64,000 nt of DNA from Actinomycetaceae bacterium (GCA_030537735.1 JAUNVG010000002.1:116611-180610), one strand, 5' to 3'; shown: positions 27,508 to 37,276, numbered from the stretch's first letter. Translations and numbers: made by a program. Notes: a model not told the origin generated them from the letters alone.

Positions 27508-29118
27508 ATGTCGAAAACCACAGTGAAGGTGGCGGCGCGAACCGTCACGAGCGTCCTATGCGCCGCCACCGCCCTCGCCGGTTGTAGTGCACACGCACTG
27601 CCGCAACGTGACGACGCAATCACCGACGTGGTTGCCACCACCCCCATCATTACCGACCTGGCGAAGAACGTAGCTGGCACTCGCGCCCGCGTCACTGGGC
27701 TGATGCCCAATAACGCTGACCCCCACACCTACGAACCCACCTTGCGGGACGTGCGCAACATCGCCAACGCGGACCTGGCGTTAACCAACTACATGCTGTT
27801 AGAAGAACACTCCCTCACTCGCGCGGTAGATGCCAACGTGCGACCGGGAGTGAAAGTAGTGACCCTAGCAGAAGACGCCGCCCGCTACGGCGCACACGTA
27901 ATCCCCCTGGTGGAGGACGTCTCACTCGACACCATTTGGCTGGGAATGCGAGTGCGTGGCAACGGTCAGCAATATGGCGCTAACCGCGCCTCCGAAGTGC
28001 AACTGACAGCCACCGGCGTGCGCGGGCCTGGGAACGTAGCTGCCTACCTCACCACCACTTTCGGAACCCCGCAGATCTACTTGAACTCCGCCGACGGGTT
28101 CGACCCCTCCGACGGGTACGCCGCCGACACCGCCACCTTGCCCGTCGATGCGCATACGCACCTGTCCTGGTCGTTTTCCGCCCCCGGGGTCTACGAAATC
28201 GACTTCCAAGCGAAACTCGTGACCGCGCGGGGAGAAAAACCCCGGCCGGTGGGGGAAACCACCGTTAAGTTCGCGGTTGGAGTGGACCCGTCCGAAGCTG
28301 GGAAGAACCTCACCGTCTTGACCCAAGGACACGAAGACATCACCGTGGATCTGGACGAGGGGAAGATCGCGATAGAAGGCGATTCCACCGGACGTAAAGC
28401 CGGCGGACCGCAGCGGTTAGCGGACAGGTATGACCCCGCCACCACGGTGATTGCGGTGCCGAATAAAGCATTGCAAGAAATCCCTGCCAGTCCGCAGTTC
28501 CGGTTCCTGGGGCGCCCCGGGCAAGAAACCTACCTGCTGGCGCAAGCGGTGCTTGGAAAACACGTGCACGGGGAAATCGACCCCCACCTGTGGCACGACG
28601 TTGCTAACGCCATTGCCTACGTCAAACTTATCCGCGACTGCCTCATTGAAGTTGATCCCGAAGGGGCCGGTGAGTACTCCGCCAACGCCGACCGCTACCT
28701 GGCGCAGTTGGTGCAGTTGAACGAGGACGTGAGTGCCACTATTGCGTCTATCCCGAAAGAGAAGCGTCAGCTGGTTACCACCCACGACGGGTACGCCTAC
28801 CTGGGGGATGCTTACGACTTGAATATCGCTGAGTTCGTAACCCCTAACCCAGCGGTGGAACCGTCCGCGCGTGACCTGATTGCACTGACGCGGACTTTGG
28901 AAAACCTTAAAGTGCCAGCGGTGTTCTTGGAACCGAACCTGTCTAGCCGCGCCAGTGACCTGACGGAAATGGCTAAACGCCTGGACGTGGAAGTGTGCCG
29001 CATTTACGGGGATAGTTTCGGCGAGGACGTGGGGAGCTACGCGGAGATGATGCGTGCCAATGCCGCCAGTTTGAAAACCTGCCTAGGCCGGGCAGGTAGC
29101 GGGCAGCTAGCGGGTTAA
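27508..29118 (+). CDS. Anchored-repeat ABC transporter substrate-binding lipoprotein (ZnuA-like with inserted choice-of-anchor M domain)
   Basis: 536-residue lipoprotein (lipobox TALAGC, Cys26). The two halves of a cluster A-I metal-binding protein (ZnuA/TroA fold) flank an inserted choice-of-anchor M domain. N-lobe ~38-128: VVATTPIITDLAKNVAG and NNADPHTYEPT, whose His is a usual metal ligand. Insert ~133-265: DTIWLGMRVRG to HTHLSWSFSAPGVYEI. C-lobe ~300-536: IDPHLWHDVANA (metal His), LVTTHDGYAYLG (His) and CRIYGDSFGED (acidic ligand). All four ligand positions expected for Zn2+/Mn2+ are present. This matches the known anchored-repeat ABC substrate-binding family. It probably hands metal to the ATPase-permease fusion downstream. 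Confidence 0.88.
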   Translation: MSKTTVKVAARTVTSVLCAATALAGCSAHALPQRDDAITDVVATTPIITDLAKNVAGTRARVTGLMPNNADPHTYEPTLRDVRNIANADLALTNYMLLEEHSLTRAVDANVRPGVKVVTLAEDAARYGAHVIPLVEDVSLDTIWLGMRVRGNGQQYGANRASEVQLTATGVRGPGNVAAYLTTTFGTPQIYLNSADGFDPSDGYAADTATLPVDAHTHLSWSFSAPGVYEIDFQAKLVTARGEKPRPVGETTVKFAVGVDPSEAGKNLTVLTQGHEDITVDLDEGKIAIEGDSTGRKAGGPQRLADRYDPATTVIAVPNKALQEIPASPQFRFLGRPGQETYLLAQAVLGKHVHGEIDPHLWHDVANAIAYVKLIRDCLIEVDPEGAGEYSANADRYLAQLVQLNEDVSATIASIPKEKRQLVTTHDGYAYLGDAYDLNIAEFVTPNPAVEPSARDLIALTRTLENLKVPAVFLEPNLSSRASDLTEMAKRLDVEVCRIYGDSFGEDVGSYAEMMRANAASLKTCLGRAGSGQLAG

Positions 29119-29176
29119 TGAACCGCGCCGACAGGAAATAACACTGCCAAAACAGTGACGAGTAAGGAATAAAACG

Positions 29177-30291
29177 ATGCGAGTTAAGAAACTGCTGAGC
29201 GCCCTGATAGGAGCCACCGTCCTCGCCGCGGTAGCGACCGCGGGGCCCGCGAACGCCGAGGACGATCCCGCCCTCGACCAGACCGTCACCGAAAGTGAAC
29301 AGGTGGCACCGCGCGGGGAAACCACCGTGTTCACCGACGGGCATATTGACCTGGGCCGCTGATGGTGGACGGCAAACTCGACTTCCTGGCGCGAGATGAC
29401 CGCGGCAGCGAACCGGTGTGGCGACACTTGGAAGACATCGTGTTCGAAGTGGGGGACCAGGCACTTCAGACCCTGCCCGAGGACGGCGGGTATGAGTTCA
29501 CCGGAGCCAGCGCAGGACAGCAAGTGTGGGTAGTGCCGCAAACCCAGGTGGCGCAAGTGCCCTGGTTGGGGTGGTCAACCCAGTCCCCGCAGGTGACCAA
29601 ACAGGTTGAACGCGGAATTAACCTGGAGTACCAAGGGCACCAAGGGCAGGGGCAGTTCACCTTATTCCTGCAGGCGGGGAACTTCGGCGCCCCCAAGCAG
29701 CTGTGGAGTTCGGCCACGAAATCCGCGCAAGCGGTGTGGGTGGATCTTAAAACCCACACGCACGCTAACTGGGTGTTCACCGCTCCTGGAGTGCACCTGG
29801 TGAAGGTGGCGTTGAAAGCTAAGTTGATTGACGGCACGGAAGTAAGCGTGCCGAAAATACTGCGGTTCGCGGTGGGGCAAGCCAGTGCGCAGGATGCTCA
29901 GCAAACCCAGTGGGACGAGGTTAATAGTGTTGGTTCGCAAAACGAGGACGGGGCCGGCGTAGGTGGGGAAACCGCAGCCGGAACCGGGGGTGAGGCTGGA
30001 ATCGCGGGAGCGGGCTCCAGTGAGGATGTGAATGCGCCAGGTGCGGGGGATGGGACTTCTAAGACCAGCCTCCTTACCTGGGTGGCACTGGGACTACTGG
30101 CAGCGGGAGTGCTCGCCGGCGCACTGGCAGTGGTAATGCTGCGTCGCGCTCGCCAGGCTGAGGCTGCAGCGGCCGCGCAGGTAGCTGGTGAGGGAAAGCG
30201 CGAGAACCTGAGTGTACAAGGCGAAAACGCGCAAGGCGCGGGCGAAGCGGACCAGGACGCAGCCAAGCAGGTAGGGGCAGGCCATGACTGA
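29177..30291 (+). pseudogene. Single-domain choice-of-anchor M membrane-anchored protein, frameshifted
   Basis: Signal peptide (from ATG 29177, ends PANAED) and the domain start GHIDLG are in one frame, which stops at TGA 29360-29362. The rest, MVDGKLDFLARDD onward, is in the next frame from 29362 to 30291. Restoring one G in the GGG run at 29353-29355 would read GHIDLGPLMVDGKL, the normal family sequence. The remainder is intact: PWLGWSTQS, HTHANWVFTAPGVHLV, an acidic Gly-rich linker, a membrane helix and a basic tail, without an LPxTG motif. Phase variation in the G run, a sequencing error, or coupled re-initiation at the overlapping TGATG are alternatives to a dead gene. Its end overlaps the next gene by 8 bp. 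Confidence 0.82.
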
Positions 30292-31963
30292 ACCACTGCG
30301 CATACGGAACCTCTGCGTAGACCTGGCGCGACGCCCGGTGCTGCGCGATGTCAACCTCTCCGTCGAAAAGGGGCACTTCACCGGACTCGTTGGACCCAAC
30401 GGAGCGGGGAAAACCACGCTGCTTCGCTCCATCCTCGCACTGACACCGGTCGTCTCCGGAACCATTAGCGTCAGTGGAGAAACCGGGAAGAAAGCCCTCA
30501 AACGTATAGGGTACGTGCCTCAGCGCCGAGAGTTCGCGTGGGACTTCCCCATTGACGTGCGCGGAGTCGTCATGACCGGACGGACCCGGCACATCGGGTG
30601 GCTGAGGCACCCGAAAAAGAGCGACTACGAAGCGGTGTACCGCGCTTTAGAAAAAGTGAAAATGACGCACCTGGCGCGCCGCCCCGTGGGGGAACTATCG
30701 GGCGGGCAACGCCAGCGCGTACTCCTAGCCCGAGCGCTATCAACCAACCCCGACATTTTGCTGCTAGACGAACCCTTCACCGGGCTTGACATGCCCAGCC
30801 AAGAACTACTACTCGAACTGTTCCACCAACTCGCGAAAAGCCAGGTGTCACTACTAATGTCCACCCACGACCTCGGCTCCGCCATCGAAGTATGCAGCCA
30901 CCTGGCGCTACTGAACCGCACCATCATAGCCAGCGGCACCCCGGAAGAAATTTCCAACCCCCAACTGTGGATGGAAACCTTCCAAGTCAAAGCCAACTCC
31001 CCGCTACTACGCACCGTGGGGGGTGAGCGCATGATTTCCATACTTGACTTCTTTTCCGACCTCACCAACCCGGCACTAGCGTTCCTACCTAAAGCCCTGT
31101 TGGTGTCAGTCATGTCCGCCCTGGTGTGCGGCGTAGTCGGCACCCACGTGGTACTGCGCGGCATGGCTTTTATCGGCGACGCCGTGGCCCACGCCGTATT
31201 CCCCGGCATCGCCATCGCCTTCGTGATGCAAGGGTCTATGCTGATTGGAGGCGCCGTCGCCGGCCTCACCATCGCCCTCATGGTGGCGGTTTTTGCGCAA
31301 AACCGGCGCATCAAAGAAGACACCGTAATCGGTATTTTCTTCGCCGCCGCATTCGCCCTCGGCCTGGTAATCCTCTCCCAAATCGACGGCTACACCGCGT
31401 CCTTAACCTCGTTCCTATTCGGCTCCATCACCGGCGTACCAGATTCCGACATCATCCTCGTGGCAGTGGTCGGCACCATCGTGATCGCCGTGCTGCTGCT
31501 ACTAAGTAAAGAACTGGTCACCGTGAGTCTGGACCGCGAAACCGCGCAAGCACAAAACCTACCTATTTTCTGGCTCGACCTGGTGCTGTACTTCTGCGTC
31601 ACCGCCGCGGTGGTCATTTCCGTGCGCACCATCGGCAACGTCCTCGTCCTGGCACTGCTGGTAACTCCGGCAGCGACCGCGCGACTACTGACCGAACGCC
31701 TACACGTAATGATGGCGATCTCCGCCGCATTCGGCGCCGTCGGATATTTCCTGGGACTGTACCTATCGTGGGCCATCAACCTGCCCACCGGCGCCACCAT
31801 CGTCCTCACCGTCACCGCGTGGTTCTTCCTGATTTGGATCTTCGCCCCGAAACAGGGGATCTTGCGTCGCGCCCTGCAACAGCTAAGGCCGGCCGTGCGC
31901 AGCGAAGAACCGGCAACTCCTGGCGTCGCTAACGCCCCCTTACAGACCGCAACGCGCCGGTAG
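30284..31963 (+). CDS. Anchored-repeat ABC transporter: ATPase fused to ABC-3 permease (zinc/manganese class)
   Basis: One 559-residue chain holds what are normally two genes. Residues 1-~245 are an ABC ATPase: Walker A GPNGAGKTT near 38, signature LSGGQRQRVLLARAL near 137, Walker B ILLLDEPFTGLD. Residues ~255-559 are a ZnuB/ABC-3 permease with about eight helices, including VLRGMAFIGDAVAHAVFPG, the family hallmark. The junction TVGGERMISILDF contains ATG 31031 preceded by GGGGGGTGAG, i.e. the former permease start with its ribosome-binding site is still present, so free permease could also be made. It imports a divalent metal handed over by the lipoprotein upstream; zinc is favoured because of the Zur site. 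Confidence 0.9.
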   Translation: MTEPLRIRNLCVDLARRPVLRDVNLSVEKGHFTGLVGPNGAGKTTLLRSILALTPVVSGTISVSGETGKKALKRIGYVPQRREFAWDFPIDVRGVVMTGRTRHIGWLRHPKKSDYEAVYRALEKVKMTHLARRPVGELSGGQRQRVLLARALSTNPDILLLDEPFTGLDMPSQELLLELFHQLAKSQVSLLMSTHDLGSAIEVCSHLALLNRTIIASGTPEEISNPQLWMETFQVKANSPLLRTVGGERMISILDFFSDLTNPALAFLPKALLVSVMSALVCGVVGTHVVLRGMAFIGDAVAHAVFPGIAIAFVMQGSMLIGGAVAGLTIALMVAVFAQNRRIKEDTVIGIFFAAAFALGLVILSQIDGYTASLTSFLFGSITGVPDSDIILVAVVGTIVIAVLLLLSKELVTVSLDRETAQAQNLPIFWLDLVLYFCVTAAVVISVRTIGNVLVLALLVTPAATARLLTERLHVMMAISAAFGAVGYFLGLYLSWAINLPTGATIVLTVTAWFFLIWIFAPKQGILRRALQQLRPAVRSEEPATPGVANAPLQTATRR

Positions 31964-31976
31964 GGAACCAAACTTT

Positions 31977-34900
31977 ATCAGGCAACGACAATTTAGAAAG
32001 CGAACCAAAACCAGCCGCCTACGAGGCCTAGCGGGACTCACAGCGGCCGCCGCAGTCGCCCTCACCCCCATATTGGGAACCGCGCAGACCATAGCAGCGC
32101 AAACCGACCACAAACCCGGCATCGCCTCCGACTCGGTGACGCTACCGGCGGACCTGACGATGACGGTTGACGGTAAAACCGTTCCCCACCCATGTGCGGG
32201 TAGGAAACTGCTTTACCAAGCGCACGTGGACGCGGTGTACCTGTCGAGGGAAGGCGGAGAACTGTCAATAATGACGGTGGACGGCTCCGAAGTGGGGAAG
32301 TCCGACAAATATTGCATGAGGCTGGCACCCGACGCTCACCAAGGAATGGAAGTTTCACGCATGGTGGTTCCGGACGACCCGCAACTGTCGTTCCTAGGAG
32401 CGCCGGGACGAATCGTGTGGTTGGGGCCGGCGGTGGCACCGCAGTGGCGACCCATCTGGGCAGGGCTTGGAGCCTTCGACCCCGAACACGAACACAAAGT
32501 GCCCACCGACTTCGTGGGGAACCAAATCCAGTCCACCCTCACCGACTTCGACGGTCCCGGTGACATGGAGATCTTTTCCTACATGCAGGGGATAGTGCCC
32601 GCGCAAAGACTAATATCCTCGCGCGAAATTCCCACTATGAACTTTGCCGTGGGAGGACACGCGCACCTGAACTGGGCTTTCACCAAAGCCGGTATCTACT
32701 CCACCACCTGGGTGGGGCGGGGACAGTACTTCGACGGCACGGTGGAGAAAACCGCTCCCAGCAAGCAGTACTGGCTGGTGGGGTCCGACGAGGAAGTGGG
32801 TCTGCCCGCTGGTACCACTACGCGGCTTAACAATATCGAGGTAAGTGCCGAACAGGTGCGAGAGTCGATGGGGCTGACCGAGCCGGAAAACCCCCAGCCG
32901 GTTAAGCCTGAAGACGATGGGCAGCGACGCGGGGCGCAGGCGGAGCAAATCGCTGACGTCTTTGCCGATATGGGGATGGAAAAGCCGGCCGATAGTACGG
33001 TTAAAAGCGGTATTAACTGGCTGAAGGGCCCCAAGTCGATGAGTGAGCCCCTGTGGCAGTTCGACGCGGTGAATAACGACGCTAGCTACAAGTACCCCTC
33101 CGGCCCGGTGGTGGAGGTCCCCGACGCGGGAGCGTTGAAATGCGTGTCAGGGAACGACCCGCACTTAGGGGATTACGCGCAGGCCGCCGGCGGAGGCTGG
33201 ATGTGGGTGACCCCGGCACGCGGAGATGAAAACACCCCCAGCTTGGGAGTGGACTTACGCGACACTGATATGACCCAGTTGGGACAGCAGAAAGTGATGC
33301 TGGAATTCAGTGGGAACAAACCGGCGGGAGCCCAGTTCTTCGCCGGGATACCTAGCCGTGAAGGACTGATGCCTCTGGTTAGTTCGATGGGTGGTAAGTC
33401 GAAGAAAATACAGTTACTTCAGGCCAATGCTTACCCCGTGCAGTGGGGCTTCACCCACCCGGGAATCTACGCCCTGTCGGGCGAAGTTAGCGCCTACCTC
33501 AATAATGGGGATCTTAGCCCCACGTATAAGACTATTTACTTCGCGGTTGGTAACGAGGCGATTAACCACCTGCGTAAAGCTTCTGACCCGAACGTGCACT
33601 TGCTGCCCGAAGGGGAGAAGTTCACGTGTGAAGGGCGGGAACTGCAAGGGGCAGATCCGCGTAACTTCCCCATCCCGGTGAAGGGTGGGGCAGGGGAACC
33701 GGATCCGGGAGCGCCGGGGACGGAACCGAGTGTGCCGGTCGAGCCCGCGCCAAACCCAACCAACCCCCAACCCGACCCTAACCAACCACCTGCCCCACCG
33801 TCCTCGCCTGAACTCACGCCGGCACAACGGGCAGTCGTTGAGGCACTACGAGAGCTGTGGGCGCAGAATATACCCAGCCACGTGATCCTCAGTGGACACA
33901 TGGATCTGGCGCTAGCGAATGAAGGCGACTCTGGAGTGATGACCTTCCTCAAGGACGGGGCTAACGCCAGCCGAGTGGTGCACCGACCTTCGGGAAGCTT
34001 CGTGATTGCGGCGCCGCAATCCGCGCGCGTCAAAGCCGGAAGCAAACTAACCGACTACGCACCGGAATTCGGGACAGAAACCTACCAATTACCGCAAACC
34101 CAGCAAGCGAACCTACCGTGGCTAGGTTTTTCCACCGACGGGCTGGACTACCGGGGACTGATGCCAGGCAGCGCGGTAACGATCTCTCTACGAGACTTCA
34201 CTGGGCCAGGGCGGATGGTCACCGGGCACACTGACCTCACCGGCAGCATCGATGTTGGGTTGGACTCAGCTAACTTGGGCCAGACCATCGTCTACGCCCA
34301 GCCCGCGCATGATCATCAGAACTTCTGGTTCTCCGCTCCCGGGGTGTATCGAGCGAACTTCCTTTACCAGTGGCAAGACAGCGCGGGCAATAACTACGAG
34401 CTGCCGTTGGTGACGTACTTCCTGGTCGGTGATGATGCGGTGCGGATCGGGCGTGAAACAGTGGCGAACCAGACCCTACCGGAAGCACCTGCGCCAGGGG
34501 CCGCGCCGAACCCGGGAACACCGCCCGCACCGGAACCCGGTACTGCGCCCGGTACTGAGCCCGCGCCGGAACCCGCACCTGGTACTGAGCCTGGTACTGG
34601 GCCCACGCCTGCACCGGTTGATGGGGACACCCCTGAGGTGCCGGGTAATCCCGGAAATCCAGGTGACCTTGGAACGCCGGGCAGCTCCGAGCAACCCACT
34701 AACCCGGCTCCCGGGCCTAACCCAGCGCCTAAGCCCACACCTACCCCGGCACCGGGAGCATCCGTAACTACGCCTGGGGCGGGAAACACCGGTAGTGCCG
34801 CGGGGCAAGGAAAGCCCAGAAACCCGTTCGTAAGTGCTGCGGTTGCCAATGCCGTGGGAGGGGCGATGACCTCGGGTGCGCCCTTGGCCGCCGCACCCCT

Positions 34901-35189
34901 ACCAGCTGCCCCCCTGGCTGCACCACCCCTGGCAACCGGGTCGCAGACGCAGGAAAACAACCAAACCCCGACCGCTGCACCCACCGACCCGGCAGCTCCC
35001 TTAGCGACCGCAGCCCCCGAAGTTAGCGCCACCGGAAGCAATGGCGAAAACCTCAGCGCAGCGGCGGTCACCGCCAGCGGGTACCGGGAAAGCTGGCTGT
35101 CAGGATTCCTACTCGGAATCGGGGTCATGTCACTAATCGGAGGAGTCACCCTGCTGGTGGTAGCGCAACGCAAGCTAAGTCAGAAGTAA
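31977..35189 (+). CDS. Large three-domain choice-of-anchor M surface protein with non-canonical start
   Basis: About 1070 residues: a basic n-region and signal peptide (LAGLTAAAAVALTPILG), three choice-of-anchor M-type domains (~residues 50-290, 330-590, 640-830), a Pro-rich spacer and a C-terminal helix with basic tail RKLSQK. The metal-like motif is HAHLNW in domain 1 and HDHQNF in domain 3, but domain 2 has NAYPVQW without the histidines. No ATG, GTG or TTG starts the signal peptide: the frame reads ATC at 31977, nine bases after AGGGAA at 31962-31967. Either ATG mutated to ATC or AUC is used; the first ATG (none before the domain's signal is lost) or GTG alternatives would remove the signal peptide. 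It belongs to the known ABC transporter-associated repeat family. Confidence 0.78.
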   Translation: MRQRQFRKRTKTSRLRGLAGLTAAAAVALTPILGTAQTIAAQTDHKPGIASDSVTLPADLTMTVDGKTVPHPCAGRKLLYQAHVDAVYLSREGGELSIMTVDGSEVGKSDKYCMRLAPDAHQGMEVSRMVVPDDPQLSFLGAPGRIVWLGPAVAPQWRPIWAGLGAFDPEHEHKVPTDFVGNQIQSTLTDFDGPGDMEIFSYMQGIVPAQRLISSREIPTMNFAVGGHAHLNWAFTKAGIYSTTWVGRGQYFDGTVEKTAPSKQYWLVGSDEEVGLPAGTTTRLNNIEVSAEQVRESMGLTEPENPQPVKPEDDGQRRGAQAEQIADVFADMGMEKPADSTVKSGINWLKGPKSMSEPLWQFDAVNNDASYKYPSGPVVEVPDAGALKCVSGNDPHLGDYAQAAGGGWMWVTPARGDENTPSLGVDLRDTDMTQLGQQKVMLEFSGNKPAGAQFFAGIPSREGLMPLVSSMGGKSKKIQLLQANAYPVQWGFTHPGIYALSGEVSAYLNNGDLSPTYKTIYFAVGNEAINHLRKASDPNVHLLPEGEKFTCEGRELQGADPRNFPIPVKGGAGEPDPGAPGTEPSVPVEPAPNPTNPQPDPNQPPAPPSSPELTPAQRAVVEALRELWAQNIPSHVILSGHMDLALANEGDSGVMTFLKDGANASRVVHRPSGSFVIAAPQSARVKAGSKLTDYAPEFGTETYQLPQTQQANLPWLGFSTDGLDYRGLMPGSAVTISLRDFTGPGRMVTGHTDLTGSIDVGLDSANLGQTIVYAQPAHDHQNFWFSAPGVYRANFLYQWQDSAGNNYELPLVTYFLVGDDAVRIGRETVANQTLPEAPAPGAAPNPGTPPAPEPGTAPGTEPAPEPAPGTEPGTGPTPAPVDGDTPEVPGNPGNPGDLGTPGSSEQPTNPAPGPNPAPKPTPTPAPGASVTTPGAGNTGSAAGQGKPRNPFVSAAVANAVGGAMTSGAPLAAAPLPAAPLAAPPLATGSQTQENNQTPTAAPTDPAAPLATAAPEVSATGSNGENLSAAAVTASGYRESWLSGFLLGIGVMSLIGGVTLLVVAQRKLSQK

Positions 35190-35341
35190 CAATCCAAATA
35201 AAACCCGGCCACGTCCTCGCGAATGTGCAATCAAGGAAAGGGAAAACGCACGCAAGGATCACAGTATGCAGTAGGACACAAGAAATTTGGGACCTGATGC
35301 CCTCGCATTTCGGCCCACAATGAGAGACTATGGAATAGTCA

Positions 35342-35361
35342 CGAGGACGGGCACGTCCTCG
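35342..35361 (+). other. Hairpin in the pckG leader
   Basis: CGAGGACG at 35342-35349 and CGTCCTCG at 35354-35361 form a perfect 8-bp stem with a GGCA loop. A second small stem, GGATGC/GCATCC at about 35375-35391, follows. Both lie in the 233-bp leader before the pckG ATG. Regulatory role unknown. Confidence 0.5.
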
Positions 35362-35422
35362 AACGAAGCCGATGGATGCAAACCGGCATCCAGGCAGAGA
35401 AATGCCTCAGGAGGCTCAAGTA

Positions 35423-37252
35423 ATGACCGTGACAATCGACGACATCAAAGCAGTCGCGCCGTCAAACGCTCCCGCAGACGTAATCGAATGGGTAGCGAAA
35501 ATCGCCGAACTAACCACCCCCGACAACGTGGAGTTCGTTGACGGCTCGCAGGAAGAATGGGACCGCCTCACCAACCTCATGGTTGAGAGTGGAATGTTCA
35601 CCAAGCTGAACGAAGAAAAGCGCCCCAACTCCTTCCTGGCTCGCTCCAAGCCCTCAGACGTAGCTCGCGTAGAATCACGCACCTACATCTGCTCGGAGAA
35701 GGAAGAAGATGCAGGCCCCACCAACAACTGGGCCGACCCCAAGGAAATGAAGGAAACCCTCAACCGCGTATTCACCGGTTGCATGAAGGGTCGCACCATG
35801 TACGTGATCCCCTTCTCCATGGGTCCCCTCGGTGGTCCGATCTCCCAGCTGGGCATTGAAATCACCGACTCCCCCTACGTTGTATGCAACATGCGCATCA
35901 TGACCCGCATGGGTAAAGAAGCCATGGACCTCATCAACGAAGGCGCCGTATGGGTTCCCGCCGTGCACTCCGTGGGCGTGCCCCTCGAAGAAGGCCAAGA
36001 AGACGACACCTGGCCCTGCAACGACGAGAAGTACATCACCCACTTCCCCGAAACCAACGAAATCTGGTCCTTCGGCTCCGGCTACGGCGGCAACGCCCTA
36101 CTCGGCAAGAAGTGCTTCGCGCTACGCATCGCATCCACCATGGCTCGCCGCGACGGCTGGATGGCTGAGCACATGCTCATCCTGCGCCTGACCGACGAAA
36201 AGACCGGCAAGCAGTACCACGTTACCGCCGCCTTCCCGTCCGCCTGTGGCAAGACCAACCTGGCCATGCTCCAGCCCACCATCGAAGGCTACAAGGTCGA
36301 AACCATTGGTGACGACATCGCCTGGATGCGTCCGGGACCGGACGGCCGCCTCTACGCCATCAACCCCGAAGCAGGGTTCTTCGGCGTAGCCCCCGGCACC
36401 TCCTACGACACCAACCCCATGGCCATGGACACCATGAAGGCCAACACCATCTTCACCAACGTGGCTCTGACCGACGACGGTGACGTGTGGTGGGAAGGCA
36501 TCGACGGAGACGTCCCCGAGCACCTAATCGACTGGCACGGCAACGACTGGACCCCCGAGTCCGACGAAAAGGCCGCCCACCCGAACTCGCGTTTCACCAC
36601 CCCCGCCTCCCAGTGCCCCATTATCTGCGGTGACTGGGAAGCTCCCCAGGGTGTACCGATCGACGCCATCTTGTTCGGTGGACGCCGCGCCACCAACGTG
36701 CCGCTAGTAGCCGAACAGTACGAGCCCGCCCACGGCGTGTTCATCGGCGCTTCCGTTGCCTCCGAGCAGACCGCTGCCGCGGAAGGTGCGGTTGGCTCCC
36801 TGCGTCACGACCCCTTCGCTATGCTGCCGTTCTGCGGCTACAACATGGCTGACTACTGGGGCCACTGGCTGCAGATGCAAGAACAGCTTGGCGACAAGTT
36901 CCCCAAGGTTTACCAGGTCAACTGGTTCCGCAAGGACGAAAACGGCAAGTTCCTGTGGCCCGGCTACGGCGACAACTCCCGCGTACTCGACTGGATCGTA
37001 CGCCGCGCCGCTGGCGACGTAGACGCCATCGACGGTGTAACCGGCCGCTACCCCAAGTTCGAGGACTTCAACCTCGAAGGCACCGACGTGACCAAGGAAG
37101 ACTGGGACAAGATGTTCAACATCGACCCCGAAGCTTGGACCGCCGAAATGGAAGACACCGAAGAATACTTCAAGAAGTTCGGTGACCGCGTGCCTCAGCC
37201 GATCCTCGATCAGCTGGAGAAGTTCCGCAACCGCATTGAAGAAGCTAAGTAA
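35423..37252 (+). CDS. pckG: Phosphoenolpyruvate carboxykinase (GTP)
   Basis: 609 residues, the usual length of the GTP-dependent enzyme. Interconverts oxaloacetate + GTP and PEP + GDP + CO2, the gateway to gluconeogenesis or, in fermenting anaerobes, CO2 fixation toward succinate. Landmarks: [15 protein letters not shown] (P-loop with the reactive Cys), [32 protein letters not shown] (kinase-2 and metal site), [15 protein letters not shown], and the Ω-loop lid [23 protein letters not shown] 35423 is preceded by AGGAGG at 35410. C-ending codons dominate, as in highly expressed genes. Confidence 0.96.
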   Translation: MTVTIDDIKAVAPSNAPADVIEWVAKIAELTTPDNVEFVDGSQEEWDRLTNLMVESGMFTKLNEEKRPNSFLARSKPSDVARVESRTYICSEKEEDAGPTNNWADPKEMKETLNRVFTGCMKGRTMYVIPFSMGPLGGPISQLGIEITDSPYVVCNMRIMTRMGKEAMDLINEGAVWVPAVHSVGVPLEEGQEDDTWPCNDEKYITHFPETNEIWSFGSGYGGNALLGKKCFALRIASTMARRDGWMAEHMLILRLTDEKTGKQYHVTAAFPSACGKTNLAMLQPTIEGYKVETIGDDIAWMRPGPDGRLYAINPEAGFFGVAPGTSYDTNPMAMDTMKANTIFTNVALTDDGDVWWEGIDGDVPEHLIDWHGNDWTPESDEKAAHPNSRFTTPASQCPIICGDWEAPQGVPIDAILFGGRRATNVPLVAEQYEPAHGVFIGASVASEQTAAAEGAVGSLRHDPFAMLPFCGYNMADYWGHWLQMQEQLGDKFPKVYQVNWFRKDENGKFLWPGYGDNSRVLDWIVRRAAGDVDAIDGVTGRYPKFEDFNLEGTDVTKEDWDKMFNIDPEAWTAEMEDTEEYFKKFGDRVPQPILDQLEKFRNRIEEAK

Positions 37253-37276
37253 CCCTTAGCCACTCAAGGCAAACAG

